Program-made: the position numbers and the translations under genes
Assembly (NCBI GenBank): GCA_007117145.1
Contig: SKHC01000029.1
Location: forward strand, 1 to 7,255
DNA length: 7,255 nt
Direction: 5' to 3'
Source: Candidatus Woesearchaeota archaeon
Lineage (GTDB): Archaea; Nanobdellota; Nanobdellia; Woesearchaeales; 21-14-0-10-32-9
Part shown: piece after piece, positions 1 to 6,449 of the stretch
Numbering within the stretch: the first letter of the stretch is position 1
How the letters are laid out: each line of letters starts with the position of its first letter
The notes under the pieces: generated by a model
Seen by the model: the letters and a program-made list of their open reading frames with translations, nothing else
Databases searched by the model: none
What the model was told of the DNA's origin: nothing

Positions 1-56
1 ATAACGCTTGTTTTTTTCATTTTTTATGCACCCCTAGGAATAGTCAATTGGAAATG

Positions 57-66
57 TTATAAATAG
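57..66 (+). promoter_or_regulatory. TATA box upstream of the methyltransferase gene
   Basis: TTATAAATAG with purine-rich sequence (GGAAATG) just upstream resembles an archaeal BRE/TATA element. Standard spacing would put the transcription start near 87, leaving a leader of about 20 nt before the ATG at 108. No Shine-Dalgarno motif is visible in that leader. In an AT-rich genome a chance match is possible. Confidence 0.5.
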
Positions 67-107
67 TTTTCGTAAATTTTAACAATACCTATAGATTTCT
101 GTTAGTT

Positions 108-605
108 ATGGATTACTACGATGAAATTGCTGATTCGTATAATGAACTTTACGGAAAAGAGCAACAAGCCAAATATGAATTTATATCTAAACTAGTTGAA
201 ATCAAAGGTAATGTGTTAGATGTTGGTTGTGGTGATTGCCAACTAGCAAAGCATTTCAAAGTTAAGTACTACGGAGTAGAGCCTGCAAGTAAACTTGTAA
301 CCAAAAGTAAGCACGCAGATTTTTTTGACATACGCAACATACAATTATGCACAGCAGAAGATATGGTATTGAATAATAAATTTGATGTGGTGCTTTGCAT
401 TACTGTGGCGCATCATTTTACAAATCCTTTGCTAGTTTTTTCTAAAATAAAAAAGAGTTTAAAACCACAAGGAAAAGTAGTAGTTTCAATTCTAAAAAAC
501 AGTCAGAAAAGAAAGGAATTACACATCCTTTTAACCGAATTATTTCAAGTAGAAACACACAATCAAGGTAAGGACATAGTTTTTCTTTGCAGTAGTAAAC
601 TTTAA
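108..605 (+). CDS. Small class I SAM-dependent methyltransferase
   Basis: This 165-residue protein is a compact Rossmann-fold methyltransferase of the Methyltransf_11 type. Motif I is VLDVGCGDC (residues 36-44), the glycine-rich SAM-binding loop. The acidic residue expected at the end of strand 2 to bind the ribose hydroxyls is E58 in YYGVEPA. AED (83-85) fits the adenine-contacting motif II, and FDVVLCITVAHHF (92-104) is strand 4 with the motif IV region. LKPQGKVVVSIL (118-129) is the usual helix-turn-strand 5. The tail (FQVET, then DIVFLC) supplies strands 6 and 7, so the fold looks complete although short. There is no added substrate-recognition domain, so the substrate (protein, RNA or small molecule) cannot be inferred. 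The ATG at 108 is the only reasonable start, since an in-frame stop lies at 60-62 with no ATG, GTG or TTG between. The gene ends in TAA, 28 bp before the next gene. Confidence 0.9.
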   Translation: MDYYDEIADSYNELYGKEQQAKYEFISKLVEIKGNVLDVGCGDCQLAKHFKVKYYGVEPASKLVTKSKHADFFDIRNIQLCTAEDMVLNNKFDVVLCITVAHHFTNPLLVFSKIKKSLKPQGKVVVSILKNSQKRKELHILLTELFQVETHNQGKDIVFLCSSKL

Positions 606-608
606 ATA
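600..608 (+). promoter_or_regulatory. TATA-like element for the acidic-protein gene
   Basis: CTTTAAATA overlaps the stop codon of the methyltransferase gene and lies about 30 bp ahead of the next ATG at 634. This spacing would give a transcript with almost no 5' leader, in keeping with the absence of a ribosome binding site there. The call rests on spacing and base composition only. Confidence 0.4.
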
Positions 609-633
609 TGCTTGTAAATAATCATTTAACACT

Positions 634-1350
634 ATGAGTATGATAAATAAAATTCAAGATGAAAAACTAAGAAATCTAGCTTCTACTTTAAGAAATAGCG
701 GGATTGCAGCATCAGAAAGTGAGGCTATCAGCATGGCTGAGGGAATGATCAACATAGAGGGTAAACTTAGTAAAAAAGTAAACAAATCTGTTGAAGAAAA
801 GACAAGGCAACCAAGTCCTACCCCTCAAAAACAAGAAGAATCTGTCTCTGTTCAGCCGTCAATGACTGAGTCAAAGTCAGTTGATGATGAAGATGATATT
901 CCAGGCACCATTGAAAAGTTTTCACAAGGTTTAGTTGAAAGCTCTGATGAAGATATAAGTCATTTAACAGTTGAGCAAGCATCAGGGTTGGAAGAAGTTA
1001 ACCAACAAACTCACGAATCATCTGAAGAACTATCTGAAGAACTATCCGAAGAACCATCTGAAGAAGTAAGAGAAGAAACAACTCCATTTAAAGAAGAAGT
1101 TACTGAAGAAGTTGAAGAGACGTACGAAGAATCATATGAAGAAACTCAAGATGATCAGGAAGAAAAAGAAGGGTATGTTGAAACTCAGCCAGAAAGTACT
1201 GAAGATGAGTTCATAGAAGATGAACCAGAGCCAAAAGAAGACGATTCTGAAAAAGATGATGAAGAGATTGAGAGAAAACCAAAAAGGGATTTGTCAGAGT
1301 TTAGAGAAAGTCAAGTCGATTTAGGTTCCGTTTTTAAGTATAACAAATAA
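634..1350 (+). CDS. Acidic low-complexity protein with a helical N-terminus and a conserved-looking C-terminal tail
   Basis: A 238-residue soluble protein with no signal peptide or membrane segment. Residues 4-40 look like a small folded helical unit: amphipathic KLRNLASTLRNSGIAAS followed by a second helix, EAISMAEGMI. Residues about 50-218 are dominated by E, D, S, T, P and Q and should be disordered; they include a 4-residue repeat SEEL/SEEL/SEEP/SEEV (130-145). The last 20 residues change character (RDLSEF, then VDLGSVFKYNK), a hydrophobic/basic tail that looks like a short binding motif at the end of an acidic tether. No enzyme motif is present. I do not recognise a named family; the N-terminal pattern reminds me of DPANN proteins found near pilus-type ATPase genes, but that is recollection. 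ATG at 634 is preferred because of the TATA spacing; the ATG at 640 would remove two residues. It converges on the minus-strand pilus operon, so any functional link is inference. Confidence 0.82.
   Translation: MSMINKIQDEKLRNLASTLRNSGIAASESEAISMAEGMINIEGKLSKKVNKSVEEKTRQPSPTPQKQEESVSVQPSMTESKSVDDEDDIPGTIEKFSQGLVESSDEDISHLTVEQASGLEEVNQQTHESSEELSEELSEEPSEEVREETTPFKEEVTEEVEETYEESYEETQDDQEEKEGYVETQPESTEDEFIEDEPEPKEDDSEKDDEEIERKPKRDLSEFRESQVDLGSVFKYNK
1021..1068 (+). repeat. Four tandem 12-bp repeats inside the acidic-protein gene
   Basis: The unit TCTGAAGAACTA occurs twice perfectly (1021-1044), then as TCCGAAGAACCA and TCTGAAGAAGTA. Being 12 bp long it keeps frame, encoding SEEL-SEEL-SEEP-SEEV. 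A degenerate fifth unit (REET) follows. Such repeats can change copy number by slippage without breaking the gene. Confidence 0.85.
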
Positions 1351-1359
1351 TTTTTTTTT
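1351..1359 (+). terminator. Oligo-T terminator after the acidic-protein gene
   Basis: Nine T residues follow directly after the TAA stop, with no hairpin before them. This is the usual form of an archaeal intrinsic terminator. It lies in the 50-bp gap between two convergent genes; the minus-strand gene has no matching T-tract in this gap. Confidence 0.55.
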
Positions 1360-1400
1360 ACTATTCTTTCTTGCAATATTTATTTATCCTATTTGTATGT

Positions 1401-3587
1401 TTAAAGTGTTCCAATCACTGTGCTTGCGATTATGCTGAAAAGTATCGTGAATATTCCTGTGATGGCTATGTATAGAATCGTGCTTTTAATCAAACTATTT
1501 CCTATGATGTCTTTCTCGCCGATTCTATCAGTTCCGTTTTCAATTCCATTTATCATGTAACTAAGAATATACGTAATTTGTACCACGTATAGTCCAACAA
1601 TTGCTTGGAAGTAAAACGTGGGTATTCCTCCACCTCCAAACATATCTAAAAGCCCAGCTCCTGCTACTGGAGCGTCTACGCCTCCAAGTTCATCTAGTCT
1701 TGCACCAAGATTTCCTATGATTTGACTTATCATGCTAGTGATTGCTACAACGATTCCGCTAATAGTTGGTGTTAAAAACGAGATTTGGCTCTTCATATTA
1801 CTAATTATGTCTGCCATTAAATCTTTCAGTCTTTCATCTACTCTGTGCATACTTTTAATGTATTGAGCAACTGTTAGTAGTGCTTGGCTTGCAATTAATG
1901 GTCCTTTTTTACTGCTCTCTAAGAATACTTTCATGCTACTTTCTATGATGCTGGAAGGGTATTGTTTTAAAGCTCCTATGTCTTTATCAAATATCGCCGA
2001 TTCTACTCCCACTCCAAGTTTTATGATGTTGTTGCTTACAAGTTCAAAGAACCGTCCGCTATTTGTACCTTTCATGACTTGAGCTACGTTTCCAAACGCT
2101 ATCTCAGCAGGGATTCCATCTCCTAGCCTGTTACCAAGTTGAAATAGAGCTGATGCGAATTCTTGTTCTAAGTCTTTAGTTCTGTTCCTGGTTTTCATAA
2201 GTCCTGCCGTTTGCAGTTTATAGTAGTATCCAAGTCCAAGACCAAAACTTAAAGGGATTGCAAGGCTTAAAAGGCTAGCTCCAAGCCCAAAAGGCCCATC
2301 TTGTTTTGGACCAGTGTCAGTATTAATAGTACGATAATCAAGCAGTTTCCCATACACAGTTGTATCAGACTCAACATCTTGCACAGGAACTATTCCTCGA
2401 TCTGTAAAAGCTATGTCTAAGTCAGGGTTTAGTTGATGAATTAAAAGAGGAGTTATACCGATAAAAAATAGCATTCCAAAAAGAAATAGTCCGACAAAAG
2501 CAGGTGTTACGCTAACGCCTTCTTTTTGTCCTTGAAATTTAATAGTTACTTTGTCTCTTTCAATTAATGGAGATAAGTCACTGCTATCACTGCCACCGTA
2601 TCCTGTTGGACGAGTACTTAGTATTTCTCTAGATAAGTAATAGACAAGTACTGGGAGGAGCAAGTTGTAAAACGCAAATAAGTGGTACCATTGAGCTTCG
2701 GGAATAAATGCGACAACCAAAGGAAGTATTACAAGTCCAAGTATAGGCAAGATAATTCCAAGCATGTGAAGAGTAGTAATAGGTCCTTTTAAGTTGTGCG
2801 TGTAGTGAAGCATTTTTTCATAAGTTTCATCTAAGATAACTTGTAAGCTTTTATCCAAGGCGTTGTTTCTGCGTGCTTCGTCGTTTTCATACAAGCTACT
2901 TTCAATCAAGTGGATAGCTTCAATGAATTCAGGGTTGAATTTTCTCCAGCTTTGCAAATAATTATCAAGACTTTCTGTTACGTTGTCAAACTTGTTTGTT
3001 TCAATATCCCAAATCACTTTTTTAAAATCTAAACTAAGAGGAGGACTTAGATGTTCTCCTGCAAAATCTATTGCGAGTTCTAAGTTTGGTGTGTGCCTCA
3101 TGAACGTTACAATGTAGAAAATACTTAGAACCATTTGGTTGCTAGATTTCATTCTCCATTGATTACTAATAATAAAGGGTAGTTTGCTTAAAGGCAAAAG
3201 CATAATTGCTGCCATTATAAACCCAAAGAATACAAAGAAGAAGCTAGTAAAACCTCCTCCTGTTAATACGTATGGGACTACGAATCCAAAAAGTATACTA
3301 ACAACTATTATTGCAAAGCTAGCAAGAGCTGTAAAACTATACACTGCGGTGGGGCTGATGTTTAAGTGGCTAATTCTAAGTGCTTCTTCAATGTCAGGTA
3401 TACTTTTCTTATCTGGAGTTATCGGGATTATTTTCTCTGCAAACCCAGCTACCTTTTCATAGTAGTTTAGGTTTTTTGGTAAAAAACTTTTTTTAAAGAA
3501 TTCATAGTCTTGAGTTGTTATCTTATTAACATCTCTGGGTTTATCTCCAAGTTCAGTTGCTAGTCTGTTCTTATACTTCTGCTTCAT
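1401..3587 (-). CDS. Two-domain FlaJ/TadC-like (T2SSF family) pilus or secretion platform membrane protein
   Basis: A 728-residue polytopic protein, the inner-membrane platform on which the neighbouring ATPase should act. Hydrophobic segments lie near residues 84-109, 114-138, 270-295, 300-318, 362-384, 434-456, 603-624, 657-680 and 700-725. Two soluble helical domains (about 139-269 and 457-602), each followed by a membrane helix, match the duplicated T2SSF cytoplasmic domains of the GspF/PilC/FlaJ superfamily. Nine spans with a cytoplasmic basic N-terminus place both domains in the cytoplasm, facing the ATPase, and leave loops 385-433 and 625-656 outside. It is longer than a typical archaellum FlaJ, and closer to the larger platform proteins of archaeal pili. 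The gene follows the ATPase gene by 36 bp and should be cotranscribed. I chose ATG at 3587; TTG at 3593 adds two residues. Neither has a good Shine-Dalgarno motif, and the frame is open upstream to the ATPase stop codon. It ends in TAA. Confidence 0.9.
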   Translation of the reverse strand: MKQKYKNRLATELGDKPRDVNKITTQDYEFFKKSFLPKNLNYYEKVAGFAEKIIPITPDKKSIPDIEEALRISHLNISPTAVYSFTALASFAIIVVSILFGFVVPYVLTGGGFTSFFFVFFGFIMAAIMLLPLSKLPFIISNQWRMKSSNQMVLSIFYIVTFMRHTPNLELAIDFAGEHLSPPLSLDFKKVIWDIETNKFDNVTESLDNYLQSWRKFNPEFIEAIHLIESSLYENDEARRNNALDKSLQVILDETYEKMLHYTHNLKGPITTLHMLGIILPILGLVILPLVVAFIPEAQWYHLFAFYNLLLPVLVYYLSREILSTRPTGYGGSDSSDLSPLIERDKVTIKFQGQKEGVSVTPAFVGLFLFGMLFFIGITPLLIHQLNPDLDIAFTDRGIVPVQDVESDTTVYGKLLDYRTINTDTGPKQDGPFGLGASLLSLAIPLSFGLGLGYYYKLQTAGLMKTRNRTKDLEQEFASALFQLGNRLGDGIPAEIAFGNVAQVMKGTNSGRFFELVSNNIIKLGVGVESAIFDKDIGALKQYPSSIIESSMKVFLESSKKGPLIASQALLTVAQYIKSMHRVDERLKDLMADIISNMKSQISFLTPTISGIVVAITSMISQIIGNLGARLDELGGVDAPVAGAGLLDMFGGGGIPTFYFQAIVGLYVVQITYILSYMINGIENGTDRIGEKDIIGNSLIKSTILYIAITGIFTILFSIIASTVIGTL

Positions 3588-3623
3588 GTCCAAGTAGTCT
3601 AAGCTTTCTTTTTTCGTTTTCTC

Positions 3624-5924
3624 TCACCCAGATTCTAAGTCTTTCACTTTTTTTTCAAGCCAAACGTTCCATTCAAAGAATATTTTTTTGCTGTCAAGTT
3701 TGCCTGTTTCTTCCTTTATCTTATCACTTATTTTGTGAAATTGATCGTTACAACTAATAACAAATTCTGCTTCTAAGAGATCAGGATTTTTTTCTTTATC
3801 ACTAATCTCCACCAGTCTTTCTTTTATTTGTGCTCTAAGCAAGATGTTGTCCCAGACAGCATCCCAATCACTCACCCATTCCTTAACGTTTCCTGCAATC
3901 GCTTTTATTATCTCACTATCCCCGTTTAAAAGAGCGTCTGTTGGCTCTAAGCTATCTGTTTTCGAGTTATATTTCATCAAGTCCACGAATCCTTTCTCGG
4001 CCATAGGGTCGTCTTGCCAGTCTTTCCTTACTTCTGTAATCTGTGTTATTCGTCTCCATCTGTGAAGTCCGTCAGCACTTCTAATGGGGTTTGCTACAAC
4101 TATTACGTCTGTTGCTTTAAAGCTCGTTTTTGGCACGTTTAAATCATTAACTACTCTATCATATACTCCATAAGGGCTGTCTCCGTGAATAGTTCCAGCA
4201 ACCACGTTTGCTAGTGCTCCAACTCTCATAGCTTCATACAGTGCTCTAGCTTCTGTGCTTCTAACTTCTCCTACGATAAGTGCGCTATCTCCAAGCCTTA
4301 GAGTTGTTCTAATTCCTTCGTCTGCTGGGACTTCGCTTGTTCCTTTACTTAACGCGCTGGCAACCTTCATGCTTTGAATATTATAATTGTATTCTCTTAG
4401 AGCATTCACAGGCAATTCTAATGTGTCTTCTATCGTGATGATTCTGTATTTCCTCATAATTTCTACGAGTACGCTTCCAAGAAAACTTGATTTTCCAGCG
4501 CTTCTTGTTCCAGCTACAAGCAAAGTTCTGTTACCATCAATTAAAAAACTCATAAGTCCTGCTCCAAGTGAGCTTATCATGCCAACTTTTACAAATAAAG
4601 GAAGTGTCCATGGTTTGTCTCTGTGTCTTCTAAACGCGTATGCAAGTCCTGTAGGGTTTAACGGTTTGCTAATAACTCCAATTCTTGCACTGGCAACGCC
4701 TGGGATTTCGATGTCTGTATCCATGATCGGATTAGCTTCATCTAAAGGCCTTCCACTTAAAAGTCTAAGTTTACTCGCCCAACTCTCACTATCGCTAATA
4801 GATGGAATAATGTTTGTTTTACACTCGTCAAATTTACTGTGCACTAAAAAAATAGGACTTAAACCAGTTGGGCTGTTTATTGTTATGTCTTGTACGTTTT
4901 CGTCTCTAAGTAAGATTTCTATAAGTCCAAATCCTACTGTGTACCTGATAAGAATTTGTGTCAACTCTTCAAGTTCCTCCGTTGAAAAATTTAAATTTCT
5001 GTAACTGCTAAGCTCTTCAAGCAAATCCATTCCCACGTTTCCGAAAACTTCTCTCATCCTCGTTGGATTTACGAAGTCTTGTTCTTCGGGTTGGTGTTCA
5101 CTCATAATTTTACGAGCCATATCTAAAATTTCGTATTTTTCTTCGCTTAATTTGAATTCGGGAGGAGTAATATGGTATAAGTATTGAACTGTGTCAGGTA
5201 GTGAAAATATAACGACTTCTGTATCTCCAATGCTGTAGTTCATGACTTCTTCTCCTTCTGTAGGGTATGTGGCCATGATTCTTGTGAACATAAAGTCAGG
5301 TTTTATGCTTGGGCTGAATATCTTCCTGTATAACTCTCTATCTCCAATCTTGTAGCCTGCAAGGTAAGGTATGCTGACTTGTATCATGGTTGTTTTTTCC
5401 AAGCTATCGTGCAAGTATTCAAGCATCTTTACGTATCTTTTCTTAAGAGTTATCGTGTTTTCATCTATTTCCTTGTCTAATTCTATTTTTTCTCGTCTAA
5501 GAATTCTTTTTATTTCAACAAAACAGCCAATAGGGTCTTTTTTTAAATAGTTAAAAACAAGGTTGTTGATTTCATTGTACTTAGCAGCGATGCCATAACT
5601 AGACACAGTTTCAGCTGTTTGATTCAAATTTTGATAACTGAGCAGTTCTTTTTGTTTTACTAATTCTTTGTATAATTTAGCAATTTCTGAAAGTATCTTA
5701 ATTTGGTCGTAATCATATTCGTAGTCGTGTTTTTGTAAAAACACAATCTTTGTGATCCCTGGGTTAGTTGATAGTGCTTCCACGACGTTAGTCATACATA
5801 TTGGGTCTTCTTCAATGCTTGGAACTCTTGGAATATCAGAATAATCAATTCTTAAAATATTATCTATTCCTTCCTTGACAAAATCGTAGTTGTCTGGAAG
5901 CTTACCTCTTTTTTTTGGCTCCAT
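3624..5924 (-). CDS. FlaI/GspE-type type II/IV secretion system ATPase
   Basis: A 766-residue cytoplasmic hexameric-type ATPase that powers filament assembly or secretion (FlaI/PilB/GspE superfamily, T2SSE domain). Walker A is GTRSAGKSS (472-480, K478). The Asp box is IEDTLEL (498-504), Walker B is LIVGEVR (549-555, E553), and the His box is TIHGDS (578-583, H580). The arginine-rich FRRHR (431-435) before the core is typical of the N2 domain, which begins near GFGLIEILL (331-339). All catalytic motifs are intact. A long N-terminal region (about 1-325) and a tail of about 130 residues after the core make it clearly longer than archaellum FlaI. The ATG at 5924 is preferred over the GTG at 5939 (771 residues): a TATATAAAA box at 5954-5946 places transcription start at or next to 5924, and the GTG lies inside an AGGAGTGA stretch that resembles a Shine-Dalgarno site. 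It ends in TGA, the only TGA stop among the complete genes here. Confidence 0.95.
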   Translation of the reverse strand: MEPKKRGKLPDNYDFVKEGIDNILRIDYSDIPRVPSIEEDPICMTNVVEALSTNPGITKIVFLQKHDYEYDYDQIKILSEIAKLYKELVKQKELLSYQNLNQTAETVSSYGIAAKYNEINNLVFNYLKKDPIGCFVEIKRILRREKIELDKEIDENTITLKKRYVKMLEYLHDSLEKTTMIQVSIPYLAGYKIGDRELYRKIFSPSIKPDFMFTRIMATYPTEGEEVMNYSIGDTEVVIFSLPDTVQYLYHITPPEFKLSEEKYEILDMARKIMSEHQPEEQDFVNPTRMREVFGNVGMDLLEELSSYRNLNFSTEELEELTQILIRYTVGFGLIEILLRDENVQDITINSPTGLSPIFLVHSKFDECKTNIIPSISDSESWASKLRLLSGRPLDEANPIMDTDIEIPGVASARIGVISKPLNPTGLAYAFRRHRDKPWTLPLFVKVGMISSLGAGLMSFLIDGNRTLLVAGTRSAGKSSFLGSVLVEIMRKYRIITIEDTLELPVNALREYNYNIQSMKVASALSKGTSEVPADEGIRTTLRLGDSALIVGEVRSTEARALYEAMRVGALANVVAGTIHGDSPYGVYDRVVNDLNVPKTSFKATDVIVVANPIRSADGLHRWRRITQITEVRKDWQDDPMAEKGFVDLMKYNSKTDSLEPTDALLNGDSEIIKAIAGNVKEWVSDWDAVWDNILLRAQIKERLVEISDKEKNPDLLEAEFVISCNDQFHKISDKIKEETGKLDSKKIFFEWNVWLEKKVKDLESG

Positions 5925-5935
5925 GTATTTATTGT

Positions 5936-5943
5936 TCACTCCT
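5936..5943 (-). promoter_or_regulatory. Shine-Dalgarno-like AGGAGTGA ahead of the ATPase start
   Basis: Read on the minus strand, AGGAGTGA resembles the archaeal consensus GGAGGTGA with one G missing. It lies 11 nt before the ATG at 5924 and overlaps the alternative GTG at 5939, which argues against that GTG. It acts only if transcription starts further upstream, for example from TTTAAA near 5963-5968; from the TATA box at 5946-5954 it would not be in the mRNA. Confidence 0.4.
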
Positions 5944-5945
5944 TT

Positions 5946-5954
5946 TTTTATATA
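5946..5954 (-). promoter_or_regulatory. TATA box for the ATPase/membrane-protein operon
   Basis: TATATAAAA on the minus strand begins 30 bp upstream of the ATG at 5924. With normal archaeal TATA-to-start spacing the transcript would begin at that ATG, giving a leaderless mRNA. It stands back to back with the TATA box of the divergent coiled-coil gene. Confidence 0.6.
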
Positions 5955-5976
5955 TCTTATTGTTTAAAGCATAAAA

Positions 5977-5984
5977 ATATAAAT
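5977..5984 (+). promoter_or_regulatory. TATA box for the divergent coiled-coil gene
   Basis: ATATAAAT begins 30 bp upstream of the ATG at 6007, again predicting a leaderless transcript. An earlier in-frame ATG at 5983 overlaps this element and would lie upstream of the transcription start, so it is unlikely to be used. Confidence 0.6.
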
Positions 5985-6006
5985 GATTTTGTTATTATAT
6001 GTGTTG

Positions 6007-6405
6007 ATGGAGCAAAGTAACAATCAAAATCCGAAAGCTAATCTTCCCCCTTTTAAAAATAAAGAGTCTCAAGAGTTAATTAATGTTTTGGGTAAAGTTA
6101 GCAGTAATTTGAAGATATTGGAAGATAGGTATTCTAATCTTAGAAGAAAAACTCAGCTTACAGATCAAGTGTTAATTGAAACCCAAAGAGGTTTTGCCAA
6201 AGACAAACGCCTGATTAATGAGGATTTGCTGGAGATAAAGAAGAAAATTCAAGATTTAACTGATGATTTAGATGAGATGAAAAAAGAGCTTAAAGAGGCT
6301 GTTTCTTTAGATGATTTCATGGTTTTAAAGAAATACATCGATTACTGGGAGCCTTTGAGATTTGTTACTAGAAAAGAAGTTGAAGACTATTTTAATAAGA
6401 GATAA
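6007..6405 (+). CDS. Small coiled-coil protein divergent from the pilus ATPase (possible FlaC/D/E-like adaptor)
   Basis: A 132-residue soluble protein, charged and helical, without signal peptide or membrane segment. Residues 1-20 are polar with a PPF turn. A long heptad-rich helix runs from about 21 to 99 (ELINVLGKVSSNLKILEDRY, then LLEIKKKIQDLTDDLDEMKK). The C-terminus differs: YIDYWEPLRFVTRKEVEDYF (110-129) is aromatic and looks like a small folded binding motif. No enzymatic motif is seen. Its place across an 82-bp promoter region from the ATPase suggests a cytosolic partner of that machine. Archaellum loci carry coiled-coil FlaC/D/E proteins next to FlaI/FlaJ, and the aromatic tail loosely recalls the FlaD/E C-terminal domain; this is inference. 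The start at 6007 is supported by the TATA spacing; an upstream ATG at 5983 would add a hydrophobic eight-residue stretch (MILLLYVL) that looks like translated promoter. Confidence 0.85.
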   Translation: MEQSNNQNPKANLPPFKNKESQELINVLGKVSSNLKILEDRYSNLRRKTQLTDQVLIETQRGFAKDKRLINEDLLEIKKKIQDLTDDLDEMKKELKEAVSLDDFMVLKKYIDYWEPLRFVTRKEVEDYFNKR

Positions 6406-6407
6406 AA

Positions 6408-6416
6408 TTTATAAAG
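6408..6416 (+). promoter_or_regulatory. TATA box before the second coiled-coil gene
   Basis: TTTATAAAG lies just after the stop of the preceding gene. Its expected transcription start is near 6438, leaving about 12 nt before the ATG at 6450; a weak GTGAT (6437-6441) could pair with 16S rRNA. A second TATA-like string, GTATAAAG (6428-6434), would suit a start at the ATG at 6477 instead. Confidence 0.4.
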
Positions 6417-6449
6417 ATGTTTGTTTGTATAAAGTTGTGATAAGTAAAA

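Noticed and set aside
11..25. T-rich stretch at the left edge, possible terminator of an upstream gene
   Set aside because: Only seven consecutive Ts are present, broken by CA, and the gene it would terminate is outside the window, so it cannot be supported.
3184..3462. 92-codon plus-strand open frame opposite the platform gene
   Set aside because: It is complementary to the first membrane segments of the platform protein; nothing supports it independently.
3624..3626. TGA as a selenocysteine codon
   Set aside because: It is at the end of the ATPase, with no redox motif around it, and nothing suggests a SECIS element; a plain stop is simplest.
3557..3757. Plus-strand open frame across the ATPase/platform junction
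   Set aside because: It is antisense to both real coding regions and its Ser/Phe/Leu-rich translation looks like the complement of lysine-rich coding sequence.
3844..4065. 73-codon plus-strand open frame
   Set aside because: It is antisense to the ATPase C-terminal region and has no domain or start signal.
4387..5004. 205-codon open frame on the plus strand
   Set aside because: It lies entirely opposite the ATPase catalytic region, whose motifs are intact, and its serine/leucine-rich translation has no recognisable domain.
5983..6006. Upstream ATG that would extend the small coiled-coil protein by MILLLYVL
   Set aside because: The ATG sits in the TATA box and upstream of the expected transcription start; the eight residues are hydrophobic and unlike the rest of the protein.
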